Shown: piece after piece, positions 26,619-34,640 of the stretch | How positions within the stretch are numbered: the first letter of the stretch is position 1 | Layout: every line of letters starts with the position of its first letter | Origin: an uncultured beta proteobacterium | GTDB lineage: Bacteria > Pseudomonadota > Gammaproteobacteria > Burkholderiales > Burkholderiaceae_C | Direction of reading: 5' to 3' | Assembly: GCA_903938815.1 (NCBI GenBank) | Contig: CAJAES010000024.1 | Location: forward strand, 1-53,412 | Length of the DNA stretch: 53,412 nt | Notes under the pieces: generated by a model | The model's database searches: none | What the model was told of the DNA's origin: nothing | Seen by the model: the letters and a program-made list of their open reading frames with translations, nothing else | Translations under genes and position numbers: made by a program

Positions 26619-28036
26619 TAGGTGCCTGCTGGAAGCTGCAGCATATTGAGCTCGATCTGGAGCCTGCGAACCTGGGCGTTCAGCGCCTCCAGCTTGAGTT
26701 GGCTGATTGACTTTGCTACTGCGCCATTGAACACCATTGCGTTCGCGTGTTGAAGCTCGAGTTTTATTAGGTCTTGGTCGTACTTGGCGTACCTAAGGGT
26801 AGACTTAACATTTGCATGGCCCATCAGCTGCTGAACTAAAAACACGGGCAGCCCGTAATCCCCATTAAGCCGGGGAAAATAGTTAAGCAAATAGGTCCCG
26901 TAGGCGTGGCGTAGCGCATGCGGACCACTAACGTGAGCTGCGATGCGAGCGGCATCTACAGCGCGTCTGAAGATTTCTAGCCGCGAACTAGGCGCACTCA
27001 ACAGATAAGGAGTTCCACTGAGTCGTTGGGTGCTGTACTGAAAGATGAAGCGATGCAAGCCGTGAGGAATGTATTCATGGCGAAGGTAGAGTTCAAGATT
27101 CGCGAAGAACAAGGATGCGAAGGGCTCAATCAGTAACGTCCTTTCGGTCGTTCTTCCCTTCCAAGCCAGCTTTTCCCGCTCCGATGGGCTCAAGGCCAGG
27201 TAGCTTGGATGGCCTGCTCGCAGCCGCGGGTTTCGAAGAGCGATCGTTGCGTCGTTGACGTCAACGTCATCAAACAGAAGCTGCAATCCTTCACTCATGC
27301 GGGCACCGCTGGCCGCGAGCATGGCGTACAGGGTCTTGTCACGATAGGTAGGCAGCTCGTCGATGAAGCTCGCAACATGGTCGAACGGGAAAGCACGGCT
27401 TTCCTCGTAGGGAACCTGTGACGAGACCGTTGGCAGTACCGCTCGTCGAAGAAGCTTTGCACCGCCTGAAATGACGCCGGAAATCATGGATGTGCCGGAC
27501 ATCGCGTTTTGCTGAAAACCCGAGACTGGTGAGCGTTCGCCAATGCCGGGCAGCAGTGGTCCGTCATCCACGTCGTTGTGGGGGGTCAGGCCTTCTTGGG
27601 TCATCTCCGACATCTCTTGGCGGAGCTGCTCGGAAAGTGCCAGAAACTTGCGCAGCGGCGCGTGCATCAGGGCAGATGTGGAGGGCGCACACATGGGCGA
27701 CGGCTTCTTCTCGGCTACCAGCAGCGCGATCCGATTGCCCGATGAGCCTCCCAGCACGAGGTACTCGTTAAACGCCTCGACGACCTCCTGAAGCAGCAAC
27801 CTAGTCATGGTTACCTCTGGATCCTTGGCCTTTAAGGCCCTCGATGCCTCGTAGAGGTAGTCGAAAAACTCTGCCAGGTTGCGGCAGTAGCTCACTCGGG
27901 TGTTGATCGGATGCTTGCGGATCAGCGAGTCGGCGAAGACGCTGAACGATGCCACCGGCATCCCGTTCGGGCCCAACAGCCGCCACGTTGTCTTTCCGTC
28001 TAACTTCGCAGGGAGCAGCGTGACGTTCTTCAGCAT
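26618..28036 (-). CDS. gmtY: Gamma-mobile-trio recombinase GmtY (probable), tyrosine recombinase
   Basis: This protein of about 472 residues is a tyrosine recombinase with all catalytic residues visible: R246 in SGARMSE, H373 and R376 in PHALRHAYG, H407 in LMGHANV and nucleophile Y416 in STLRYAKYD. The N-terminal half is a SAM-like core-binding domain (NTRVSYCRNLAEFFDYLYEA). It opens a minus-strand operon of five coupled genes and lies 140 bp from a tRNA-Arg gene, a common arrangement for an integrase near its attachment site. ATG 28036 is preferred to TTG 28045; neither has a clear ribosome binding site. Confidence 0.78.
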   Translation of the reverse strand: MLKNVTLLPAKLDGKTTWRLLGPNGMPVASFSVFADSLIRKHPINTRVSYCRNLAEFFDYLYEASRALKAKDPEVTMTRLLLQEVVEAFNEYLVLGGSSGNRIALLVAEKKPSPMCAPSTSALMHAPLRKFLALSEQLRQEMSEMTQEGLTPHNDVDDGPLLPGIGERSPVSGFQQNAMSGTSMISGVISGGAKLLRRAVLPTVSSQVPYEESRAFPFDHVASFIDELPTYRDKTLYAMLAASGARMSEGLQLLFDDVDVNDATIALRNPRLRAGHPSYLALSPSEREKLAWKGRTTERTLLIEPFASLFFANLELYLRHEYIPHGLHRFIFQYSTQRLSGTPYLLSAPSSRLEIFRRAVDAARIAAHVSGPHALRHAYGTYLLNYFPRLNGDYGLPVFLVQQLMGHANVKSTLRYAKYDQDLIKLELQHANAMVFNGAVAKSISQLKLEALNAQVRRLQIELNMLQLPAGT

Positions 28037-28177
28037 GATGACCAAGTGCGCAACTCGGTCCAGGCTATCACGGATGGTTCAAAATACGCAATAGGGTTGC
28101 GTATTTACGTTGCTTGCGCAAAAAAAGACCCACCAGGCGCTCTCGCGCTTGATGGGCTTGTCATGGGTGAAACGATG

Positions 28178-28251
28178 TGCGGCGGACCAGAATCGAACTG
28201 GTAACCCCCAGCTTAGAAGGCTGGTGCTCTATCCAGTTGAGCTACCGCCAC
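28178..28251 (-). tRNA. tRNA-Arg (anticodon TCT), complete
   Basis: The minus strand folds into a full cloverleaf: acceptor GTGGCGG with CCGCCGC (one G-T wobble), D-stem GCTC/GAGC, anticodon stem CCAGC/GCTGG with loop CTTCTAA (anticodon TCT), five-base variable loop, T-stem ACCAG/CTGGT with loop TTCGATT, discriminator A. CCA is not encoded. It lies inside the island boundary, between gmtY and the broken tRNA at 28302, and its anticodon and T arms differ from those of that copy, so it is probably carried by the element and substitutes for the damaged host gene. Confidence 0.88.
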
Positions 28252-28301
28252 CCAGAACATTCAGGCTATCACAAACGCGCAACTCCAGGGACCTGCAATA
28301 A

Positions 28302-28358
28302 GAACCCCCGACCTGCTGCTTAGAAGGCAGCTGCTCTATCCAGTTGAGCTACGGGCAG
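28302..28358 (-). pseudogene. 5' fragment of a second tRNA-Arg(TCT), cut in the T-loop
   Basis: The minus strand reads CTGCCCG then TAGCTCAACTGGATAGAGCA (identical to the complete tRNA nearby), an anticodon arm GCTGC-CTTCTAA-GCAGC, variable AGGTC and a T-stem strand GGGGG followed by TTC. After that, tRNA sequence stops and unrelated DNA begins (TTATTGC). The 3' half of the T arm and acceptor are missing, and the 5' acceptor differs from the usual GCGCCCG. The break in the T-loop is a classic tyrosine-recombinase integration point, so this marks the right junction of the island. Confidence 0.75.
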
Positions 28359-28376
28359 TTCGCTTCGATTCTAGGT

Positions 28377-29069
28377 TCAGCGCCGCTGGTACTGCGCATT
28401 GCCGAACAGCGCGTCGCGCGCCTTGTCGTCGACCAGAGGCTTGCGCAGGGACGCCAGCACCTCGACGCCGCGCTGTACGGCGGGCCGGCCCGCGATCTCG
28501 TCGAACCAGCCCTTCAGATGCGGATGGTCGTTCCAGTCGATGCCCTGGTTCTTCCATGACCGCAGCCACGGAAAGACCGCCATGTCCGCGATGGTGTATT
28601 CGCCGCAGCCCAGGTACTTCGACCTGGCCAGCCGGCGGTCCATCACACCGTACAGGCGCCTGGCTTCGTTCGTGTAGCGCTCGATCGCGTAGGGGATCTT
28701 CTCGGGCGCATAGATGCGGAAGTGATGGGCCTGCCCGAGCATGGGGCCGACGCCAGCCATCTGGAACATCAGCCACTCGAGCACTTCGTACTTGGCGCGG
28801 ACATCGGTGGGCATGAACCGGCCCGTCTTGCCGGCGAGGTACAGCAGGATCGCGCCGGACTCGAACAGCGAGATCGGCTTGCCGTCCGGACCGTCCGGAT
28901 CGACGATGGCCGGGATCTTGTTGTTCGGGCTGATCTCCAGGAAGGCCGGCTCGAACTGCGCGCCGGTGCCAATATCGACAGGAATCACACGGTATGGCAG
29001 CCCGAGTTCCTCCAGCATGATGTGGACCTTGTGTCCATTGGGCGTAGCCCACGAATACACTTCGATCAT
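28377..29069 (-). CDS. Glutathione S-transferase, nu-class-like (YfcG/YghU type)
   Basis: This 230-residue protein has an N-terminal thioredoxin-fold domain with SWATPNGHKVHIMLEELG, the T-PN-x-K pattern of bacterial nu-class transferases, a FESGAILLYLA glutathione-binding segment, and a helical C-terminal domain with the N-capping motif TIADMAVFPW. Nu-class enzymes have disulfide-bond reductase and peroxidase activity. It is the first core-like gene right of the island and ends 18 bp from the tRNA fragment. The longer reading frame upstream of ATG 29069 runs antisense through the next gene and is discarded. Confidence 0.9.
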   Translation of the reverse strand: MIEVYSWATPNGHKVHIMLEELGLPYRVIPVDIGTGAQFEPAFLEISPNNKIPAIVDPDGPDGKPISLFESGAILLYLAGKTGRFMPTDVRAKYEVLEWLMFQMAGVGPMLGQAHHFRIYAPEKIPYAIERYTNEARRLYGVMDRRLARSKYLGCGEYTIADMAVFPWLRSWKNQGIDWNDHPHLKGWFDEIAGRPAVQRGVEVLASLRKPLVDDKARDALFGNAQYQRR

Positions 29070-29114
29070 CGCTGTCCCCTCGGCCGGCCCACGACCATCG
29101 CCGCACTCTAAACC

Positions 29115-29840
29115 ATGCTGGACGGACTCAAACGCCTGTTCTCCCGCCCTCCCGCCCCGGGCCAGGAATGGGACGAACTGGCCGAATGGGCCAGCGCCAG
29201 GCAGTTCGGGTTCCGCCCGGTGCGCGGCGAAGAGGGCGGCTTCATCGTCGAAGGCAAGGTCGGCGCGCTGCCCTGGCGCCTGGAGTGGGGCCCGTCGCAA
29301 CGGCCCTACGTCACCGGCCCTGAGCTCCGGATGCGGGCCGAACTGGGCTTGCCGGGCGACGTGCAACTGCTCGTCCTCGACCGCCTGCTTCAGGCCACGA
29401 TGGAAAAGGCGATGTTCGACCAGTATGTCGAGGGCGTGCAGACGCGCATCGACAACCAGACGCCGCCCGAGATGCGCTGGCTGGTCATGTTTCCCAAGCT
29501 TTCCGGCCCCGAACTCGGCGGCCTCCGCGACCGCTTTGCCGCAGTTGCGCCCAGCAAGACCTGGCTGATGGGCTGGCTCGACGGCCCCCTCACGCCCGCG
29601 CTCCTGGCGGCTCCGCTGACCGCCGGGCAACCTGTCGTGCTGATGATCTCCCGGGGCCGCCTGACGCTGCGCACCGCGCTGCCCGAGCCGGTGCCTCAGG
29701 ACCTGGACCGCTGGCTGCGCGTGTTCCACACCGCGCTGCGCGAAGCCCGCCGCGTGGCGGAGCAGGGCAGCGACCCGGGCAGCGCGAGCACGCAGCCGAG
29801 CATGTTCACCGCCACCCGCGGGCCCGACGAGAGCGCCTGA
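29115..29840 (+). CDS. Conserved hypothetical protein
   Basis: This 241-residue soluble protein starts MLDGLKRLFSRP, divergent from the GST gene. It has no signal peptide and no membrane segment. Alternating hydrophobic segments (FIVEGKVGALPWRLEWGPSQ, then ELRMRAELGLPGDVQLLVLD) suggest a mixed alpha/beta fold. I recognise no domain. Codon use matches the core genes around it. Confidence 0.75.
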   Translation: MLDGLKRLFSRPPAPGQEWDELAEWASARQFGFRPVRGEEGGFIVEGKVGALPWRLEWGPSQRPYVTGPELRMRAELGLPGDVQLLVLDRLLQATMEKAMFDQYVEGVQTRIDNQTPPEMRWLVMFPKLSGPELGGLRDRFAAVAPSKTWLMGWLDGPLTPALLAAPLTAGQPVVLMISRGRLTLRTALPEPVPQDLDRWLRVFHTALREARRVAEQGSDPGSASTQPSMFTATRGPDESA

Positions 29841-29871
29841 GCCTGCTCCCGAAGGAGCGGGCCGCGTTGCC

Positions 29872-31095
29872 TCAGCGCGCCGGCGCGTGCTTGCCGAGTT
29901 CGATCTTGGCGATGGCGTTGCGGTGCACTTCGTCCGGGCCGTCTGCGAAGCGCAGGGTGCGGGCCTGGGCGTAGTAGTAGGCGAGCGGGAAGTCCTCGCT
30001 GACGCCGCCGCCGCCGTGCACCTGGATCGCCCAGTCGATCACCTGGCAGGCCATGTTGGGCGCCGCCACCTTGATCATCGCGATCTCGGCCTTGGCACTC
30101 TTGTTGCCGGCGACGTCCATCATCCACGCGGCCTTGAGCGTGAGCAGGCGCGCCTGGTCGATCATGCAGCGCGCATCGGCGATGCGCTCCTGCGTCACGG
30201 TCTGCTGGGCCACCGTCTTGCCGAAGGCCGTGCGCGACATCGCGCGCCGGCACATCAGCGCCAGTGCGCGTTCGGCAAGGCCGATCAGGCGCATGCAGTG
30301 GTGGATGCGTCCAGGCCCGAGGCGGCCCTGCGCGATCTCGAAGCCGCGGCCTTCGCCGAGCAGCAGGTTCGACACCGGCACGCGGACCCGGTCGAACACC
30401 ACTTCCATGTGGCCGTGCGGCGCGTCGTCGTAGCCGAACACGGACAGCGGGCGCACGACCTTGACCCCCGGGGTGTCGCGCGGCACCAGGATCATCGACT
30501 GCTGCGAGTGCCGGGGTGCATCAGGGTTGCTCTTGCCCATCACGATCAGGATCTGGCAGCGCGGGTCGCCAGCGCCGCTGGTCCACCACTTGCGGCCGTT
30601 GATCACGTACTCGTCGCCGTCGCGCGTGATGCTGGCCTCGATGTTGGTGGCATCCGACGAGGCCACGTCGGGCTCCGTCATCGCGAACGCGCTGCGGATC
30701 TTTCCTTCCAGCAGCGGCTCCAGCCACAGGCTCTGGTGTTCCGGCGTGCCGTAGCGCACCAGCACCTCCATGTTGCCGGTGTCCGGCGCCGAGCAGTTGA
30801 AGACCTCGCTGGCCCAGGGCAGCGCGCCCATGATCTCGGCCAGCGGCGCGTATTCCTGGTTGCTCAGGCGCGCGCCACGGTCGCTGTCCGGCAGGAACAG
30901 GTTCCACAGGCCGGCGGCACGGGCCTTGGGCTTGAGCTCCTCGATCAGCGCGATCGGTGTCCAGCGGCGGCCGGCTGCGGTGTTGTCGGCGATCTCCTGC
31001 CAGTAGCGCGCCTCGTTGGGGTACACGTGCTCGGCCATGAAGGCCGTCAGGCGCTGCTGCAGTTCCTGCGTGCGCGGCGAATATCCGAAGTCCAT
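29872..31095 (-). CDS. Acyl-CoA dehydrogenase (ACAD10/11-like)
   Basis: This 407-residue flavoprotein has the family signatures [16 protein letters not shown] (substrate/FAD site), [10 protein letters not shown], and a C-terminal [20 protein letters not shown] segment. It oxidises an acyl-CoA to the enoyl-CoA. The gene starts 13 bases after the stop of an APH-type kinase. In eukaryotic ACAD10/ACAD11 these two domains are fused and process 4-hydroxyacyl-CoAs through a phosphorylated intermediate, so this operon probably does the same in two proteins. Substrate is inferred, not shown. Confidence 0.9.
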   Translation of the reverse strand: MDFGYSPRTQELQQRLTAFMAEHVYPNEARYWQEIADNTAAGRRWTPIALIEELKPKARAAGLWNLFLPDSDRGARLSNQEYAPLAEIMGALPWASEVFNCSAPDTGNMEVLVRYGTPEHQSLWLEPLLEGKIRSAFAMTEPDVASSDATNIEASITRDGDEYVINGRKWWTSGAGDPRCQILIVMGKSNPDAPRHSQQSMILVPRDTPGVKVVRPLSVFGYDDAPHGHMEVVFDRVRVPVSNLLLGEGRGFEIAQGRLGPGRIHHCMRLIGLAERALALMCRRAMSRTAFGKTVAQQTVTQERIADARCMIDQARLLTLKAAWMMDVAGNKSAKAEIAMIKVAAPNMACQVIDWAIQVHGGGGVSEDFPLAYYYAQARTLRFADGPDEVHRNAIAKIELGKHAPAR

Positions 31096-31108
31096 GTGGA
31101 GAGTCCTT

Positions 31109-32194
31109 TCAGTTGCGGCCGCTGGCCGACGCGAAGCGCCAGGCCATCTCGGCCAGCGGGCGCGTTGCCGCGCCGGTGGCCCGGGCCTGCGCACTGGCCG
31201 CCGTGCCGTCCACCACGCGCCTGGCAATGCCCTGCGTGATCGAGGCCAGGCGGAACAGGTTGTAGGCCAGGTAGAAGTTCCAGTCGGCCATCACGGCGTC
31301 GGGGTCGGGGCGCCCGGTGCGTTCGCAGTAGCGGCGCACGTAGTCGCGCTCGCCTGGAATGCCGAGCGCTGCATGGTCGAGGCCCCCGATGCCGCGAAAT
31401 GTGCCGGGCGGGATGTGCCACGACATGCAGTGGTAGCTGAAGTCGGCCAGCGGGTGGCCCAGCGTGGAGAGCTCCCAGTCCAGCACCGCCAGCACGCGCG
31501 CTTCGGTGGGGTGGAAGATCAGGTTGTCGAGGCGATAGTCGCCATGCACGATGCCCACGTCGCCTTCGTCGCGGGCGCTGGCCGGAACGTGCTCGGGCAG
31601 CCACTGCAGGAGGCGGTCCATCTCGGCGATGGTCTCGGTCTGCGAGGCCACGTACTGCTTGCTCCAGCGGCCGATCTGGCGGTCGAAGTAGTTGCCCGGC
31701 TTGCCGTAGCCGTTGAGGCCGACCGCATCGACATCGACCCGGTGCAGCGCCGCGATCACGCGATTCATCTCGTCGTAGATGGCGGCTCGCTCGGCGTTCG
31801 CCATGCCCGGCAGCGACTGTTCCCAGAGCACCCGGCCCTCGACGTACTCCATCACGTAGAAGGCCCGCCCGATGACGGACTCGTCCTCGCAGAGCACGTG
31901 CATGCGCGCCACCGGCACATCGGAGCCCGCCAGCGCGTGCATCACCCGGAACTCGCGTTCGATGGCGTGCGCGGAGGGCAGCAGTTTCGCGATCGGCCCT
32001 GGCTTCGTGCGCATCACGTAGGCCGCGGTGGGCGTGCGCATCAGGAAGGTCGGGTTGGACTGGCCACCCTTGAACTGCGTGAACTCCAGCGGGCCGCGGA
32101 ACCCCTCGATGCGCGTCGACAGCCAGGCCTCGAGCGCTGCGGTGTCGAAGGCGTGCGGGTCACGCACGGGTTGGGTGCCGGTGTATTGGTCCAT
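31109..32194 (-). CDS. Phosphotransferase (APH family), ACAD10/11 kinase-domain-like
   Basis: This 361-residue kinase of the aminoglycoside phosphotransferase fold has the catalytic loop HGDYRLDN at 217-224 and the metal-binding DWE at 239-241 followed by [12 protein letters not shown], the form found in ACAD11-type kinases rather than resistance enzymes. It probably phosphorylates the hydroxyl of a hydroxyacyl-CoA for the adjacent dehydrogenase. Gene order on the minus strand is regulator, kinase, dehydrogenase with gaps of 11 and 13 bases, so they are likely co-transcribed. Confidence 0.88.
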   Translation of the reverse strand: MDQYTGTQPVRDPHAFDTAALEAWLSTRIEGFRGPLEFTQFKGGQSNPTFLMRTPTAAYVMRTKPGPIAKLLPSAHAIEREFRVMHALAGSDVPVARMHVLCEDESVIGRAFYVMEYVEGRVLWEQSLPGMANAERAAIYDEMNRVIAALHRVDVDAVGLNGYGKPGNYFDRQIGRWSKQYVASQTETIAEMDRLLQWLPEHVPASARDEGDVGIVHGDYRLDNLIFHPTEARVLAVLDWELSTLGHPLADFSYHCMSWHIPPGTFRGIGGLDHAALGIPGERDYVRRYCERTGRPDPDAVMADWNFYLAYNLFRLASITQGIARRVVDGTAASAQARATGAATRPLAEMAWRFASASGRN

Positions 32195-32205
32195 GGGTCA
32201 GGTTC

Positions 32206-32910
32206 TCATCTTTCAGCGACTGCCAGCAGCTTCTCGCGCGACAGCAGCACCAGGCGCGTGGGCTCGACGCGCAGCATGCCGTCGCGCTCGAAGCCCTTCA
32301 GTTCCTGGTTCACGCGCTGGCGCGACGCGCCGAGCAGCTGTGCCAGGTCTTCCTGCGCAAGTTGCAGGCCGATCCGGATTTCGTCACCCTCCACGATGCC
32401 GTAGCTCTTGGCCAGCAGGAGAAGCTGGCGTGCCAGCCGCGCCTGCAAGGGGCGCGTGTTCAGTTCCTCGAACTGGTCGAACATCAGGCGCAGACGACGG
32501 CAGTTCAGCCGCAGCAGCGCGTCGTACAACTCCACGTGCTGCGCCAGCAGTTCCTTGAAATCGGGCTTGCGCACGACAAGCAGCGTGGTGTCGCCGTGCG
32601 TTTGCGCGTCGTGCGTGCGCGGCAGGCCGTCGAAGAGCGCGATGTCGCCGAACCAGGTGCCGGGCTCGCAGTAGGTCAGCGACACCTGCTTGCCGGCGAG
32701 GGACACCGTGCTGATGCGCACCGCGCCGCGCGCTACGCCGACCCATTCCTCGGCCTGCGTGCCGCGCACCGCCAGCGACGCGCCATCGGGCAGACGCCTC
32801 ACGACGGCCCGTGACAGGATGGCGTGCTGCAGGGGGGCGGAGAGCTTCGCGAACCAAGGACCGGTCTCGATGTGTTGTCTTTCGTCCAGTGTAAGAGCCG
32901 GGGTGATCAT
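32206..32910 (-). CDS. Crp/Fnr-family transcription regulator
   Basis: This protein of about 234 residues has an N-terminal cyclic-nucleotide-binding fold (GASLAVRGTQAEEWVGVARG, CEPGTWFGDIALFDG) and a C-terminal winged helix (QEDLAQLLGASRQRVNQELK). No cysteine cluster is present, so it is not an Fnr-type iron-sulfur sensor. ATG 32910 is preferred because AGGGA lies seven bases upstream; ATG 32943 is possible. It opens the kinase/dehydrogenase operon and is divergent from the aldolase gene, so it may control both through the 77-bp gap. Confidence 0.88.
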   Translation of the reverse strand: MITPALTLDERQHIETGPWFAKLSAPLQHAILSRAVVRRLPDGASLAVRGTQAEEWVGVARGAVRISTVSLAGKQVSLTYCEPGTWFGDIALFDGLPRTHDAQTHGDTTLLVVRKPDFKELLAQHVELYDALLRLNCRRLRLMFDQFEELNTRPLQARLARQLLLLAKSYGIVEGDEIRIGLQLAQEDLAQLLGASRQRVNQELKGFERDGMLRVEPTRLVLLSREKLLAVAER

Positions 32911-32987
32911 GGTTTGTCCCTGACGCGACAAGGCCGCGGACATGCCATTGTGCCGACCTGCGAACAACGCCCAGTGGAAGCACCGAC

Positions 32988-33761
32988 ATGCCAGCAACCG
33001 CCCTCGACCTCCCGAACCGCCGCGAACAGGTGAGCCCCGAGGAGTGGCGCGTTCGCGTCGACCTCGCAGCGGCCTACCGCCTGGTGGCGATGTTCGGTTG
33101 GGACGACCTCGTGTTCACGCACATCAGCGCGCGGGTGCCCGGCGACCCCGACAGTTTCCTGATCAATCCGTACGGAATGATGTTCGAGGAGATCACCGCG
33201 TCCAGCCTGGTCAAGGTGGATGCGGCCGGCGCCAAGCTGGACGACTCACCCTTCATGGTCAACCCGGCCGGGTTCGTGATCCACAGCGCCGTGCACGCCG
33301 CGCGCCCGGACGCCCACTGCGTCCTGCACGTCCACTCCCTGAACGGCGTGGCGGTCTCGGCCCAGCAGGCCGGCGTGAGGCCGATTTCGCAGCAGAGCAT
33401 CTTCGTGCTGTCGAGCCTCGGGTATCACGACTATGAAGGCGTGGCGCTGCGCGACGACGAGAAGCCCAGGCTCGTGCGCGATCTCGGCGGAGCCAGCTTC
33501 CTCATGCTGCGAAACCACGGCCTGCTGACGGTGGGCGGCGGCGTTGCCGATGCCTTCCTGAACATGTACCTGTTCGAGACCGTCTGCACGATCCAGGTTC
33601 GCGCCATGGCCGGCGGAAGCCCGCTGGTCGAAGTGGCGCCGGAGATCATCGCCACCGCCGCGCAGCAGGCTGCTCAGGCCACCCGCGGCATGGGCGCCGG
33701 CCTCGTCTGGCCCGGGCTGCTGCGCCGGCTCGACCGCAAGTTGCCGGGCTACGACCGCTAG
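32988..33761 (+). CDS. Class II aldolase/adducin-family protein
   Basis: This 257-residue protein has the zinc-ligand pattern of class II aldolases: H114 and H116 in VLHVHS and H177 in LRNHGLL, with FTHISARVP near residue 45. Family members include fuculose-phosphate aldolase and decarboxylases; substrate cannot be read from sequence. Many Burkholderiales keep such a gene beside fatty-acid genes. Its TAG stop shares CTAG with the stop of the convergent enoyl-CoA hydratase. Confidence 0.88.
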   Translation: MPATALDLPNRREQVSPEEWRVRVDLAAAYRLVAMFGWDDLVFTHISARVPGDPDSFLINPYGMMFEEITASSLVKVDAAGAKLDDSPFMVNPAGFVIHSAVHAARPDAHCVLHVHSLNGVAVSAQQAGVRPISQQSIFVLSSLGYHDYEGVALRDDEKPRLVRDLGGASFLMLRNHGLLTVGGGVADAFLNMYLFETVCTIQVRAMAGGSPLVEVAPEIIATAAQQAAQATRGMGAGLVWPGLLRRLDRKLPGYDR

Positions 33762-34537
33762 CTGAACCTGGGCGGGCGCTTTTCCAGGAACGCCCGGATG
33801 CCTTCGCCGCCGTTGGCGTGGAAGAGGTTGCGCACGAAGTGGTCGCGCTCCCGGTCCAGCTGCTCGCGCAGCGGCGCCAGCAGTGCGTCCTGCATCAGTT
33901 GCTTGCCGCTGGCCAGCGTGTTGGGCGCCATCTTCGCCAGCTGGTCGGCCAGCGCCAGCGCGCGGGGCAGGGCGTGGCCGTGGTCGACCACCTCGTTCAC
34001 GAGGCCCAGCGCCTGCCACTCGCGCGCGCCGACGGGTTCGGGCAGCCAGAGCATGCGCATGGCCAGCGCACGGGGTACCCGGCGCGCCAGCTGCCACGTG
34101 GCGCCGGCGTCCGGAGACAGGCCCACGCGGCCATAGGACAACACGAACCTGGCGTCTTCCGCCGCGACGACCATGTCGCAGCCCAGCACCAGCCCGACGC
34201 CGGCCCCGGCGGCGAACCCTTCCACCGCAGCGATGACGGGCTTGGGCAGGCTTGCCAGCGCCTCGACGAAGCCGTGCAGAAGCCGCATCGACTCCACCTG
34301 CGCCTCGGGGCCGGTGTCGCGCACGCCCAGCAGGCGGGGCAGGTTGCCGCCGCCGCAGAAATGGTCGCCGTCGCCGCGCAGGACGACGCAGCGCACCTCG
34401 GGGTCGGCCTCGGCGCGGGCCAGAGCCTCCAGCGCAGCGGCACTGGCCTGCGGCGAAAGGCTGTTCCGCGTCGCGGGGTCGCTGAGCGTGAGGATCAGGG
34501 TCCCGTCACGCTGTTCGGTCAACATTTGAGAAGCCAT
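33758..34537 (-). CDS. Enoyl-CoA hydratase/isomerase family protein
   Basis: This 259-residue crotonase-fold protein has the oxyanion-hole segments GDHFCGGGNLPRLLG and VEGFAAGAGVGLVLGCD. The second catalytic glutamate of true hydratases is replaced by LSPDAG with D143, a pattern of isomerases such as PaaG. It may therefore act as a delta3-delta2 enoyl-CoA isomerase. ATG 34537 is chosen; an upstream ATG at 34561 is less likely. The nearby dehydrogenase/kinase genes suggest a common acyl-CoA pathway. Confidence 0.88.
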   Translation of the reverse strand: MASQMLTEQRDGTLILTLSDPATRNSLSPQASAAALEALARAEADPEVRCVVLRGDGDHFCGGGNLPRLLGVRDTGPEAQVESMRLLHGFVEALASLPKPVIAAVEGFAAGAGVGLVLGCDMVVAAEDARFVLSYGRVGLSPDAGATWQLARRVPRALAMRMLWLPEPVGAREWQALGLVNEVVDHGHALPRALALADQLAKMAPNTLASGKQLMQDALLAPLREQLDRERDHFVRNLFHANGGEGIRAFLEKRPPRFS

Positions 34538-34640
34538 GGGAAATTGTGGCATGCGACGCATTGCAGAGCCCGCAGGCGCCGATCCGTGTAACGGTTCGTG
34601 CTAGAGTCGTTTGGCGTCGGACTCCGACACTTTGTGCTGC

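Noticed and set aside
19798..28306. GTTCTTAT shared by the tRNA junction (28298-28305) and 19798-19805 (both minus strand), as attachment-site core
   Set aside because: Eight bases are too few over this distance, and the left copy is not followed by the missing tRNA 3' end.
29887..32404. Long plus-strand frames of 450 and 462 codons
   Set aside because: These are antisense to the acyl-CoA dehydrogenase and kinase genes and His/Ala/Arg-rich without domains.
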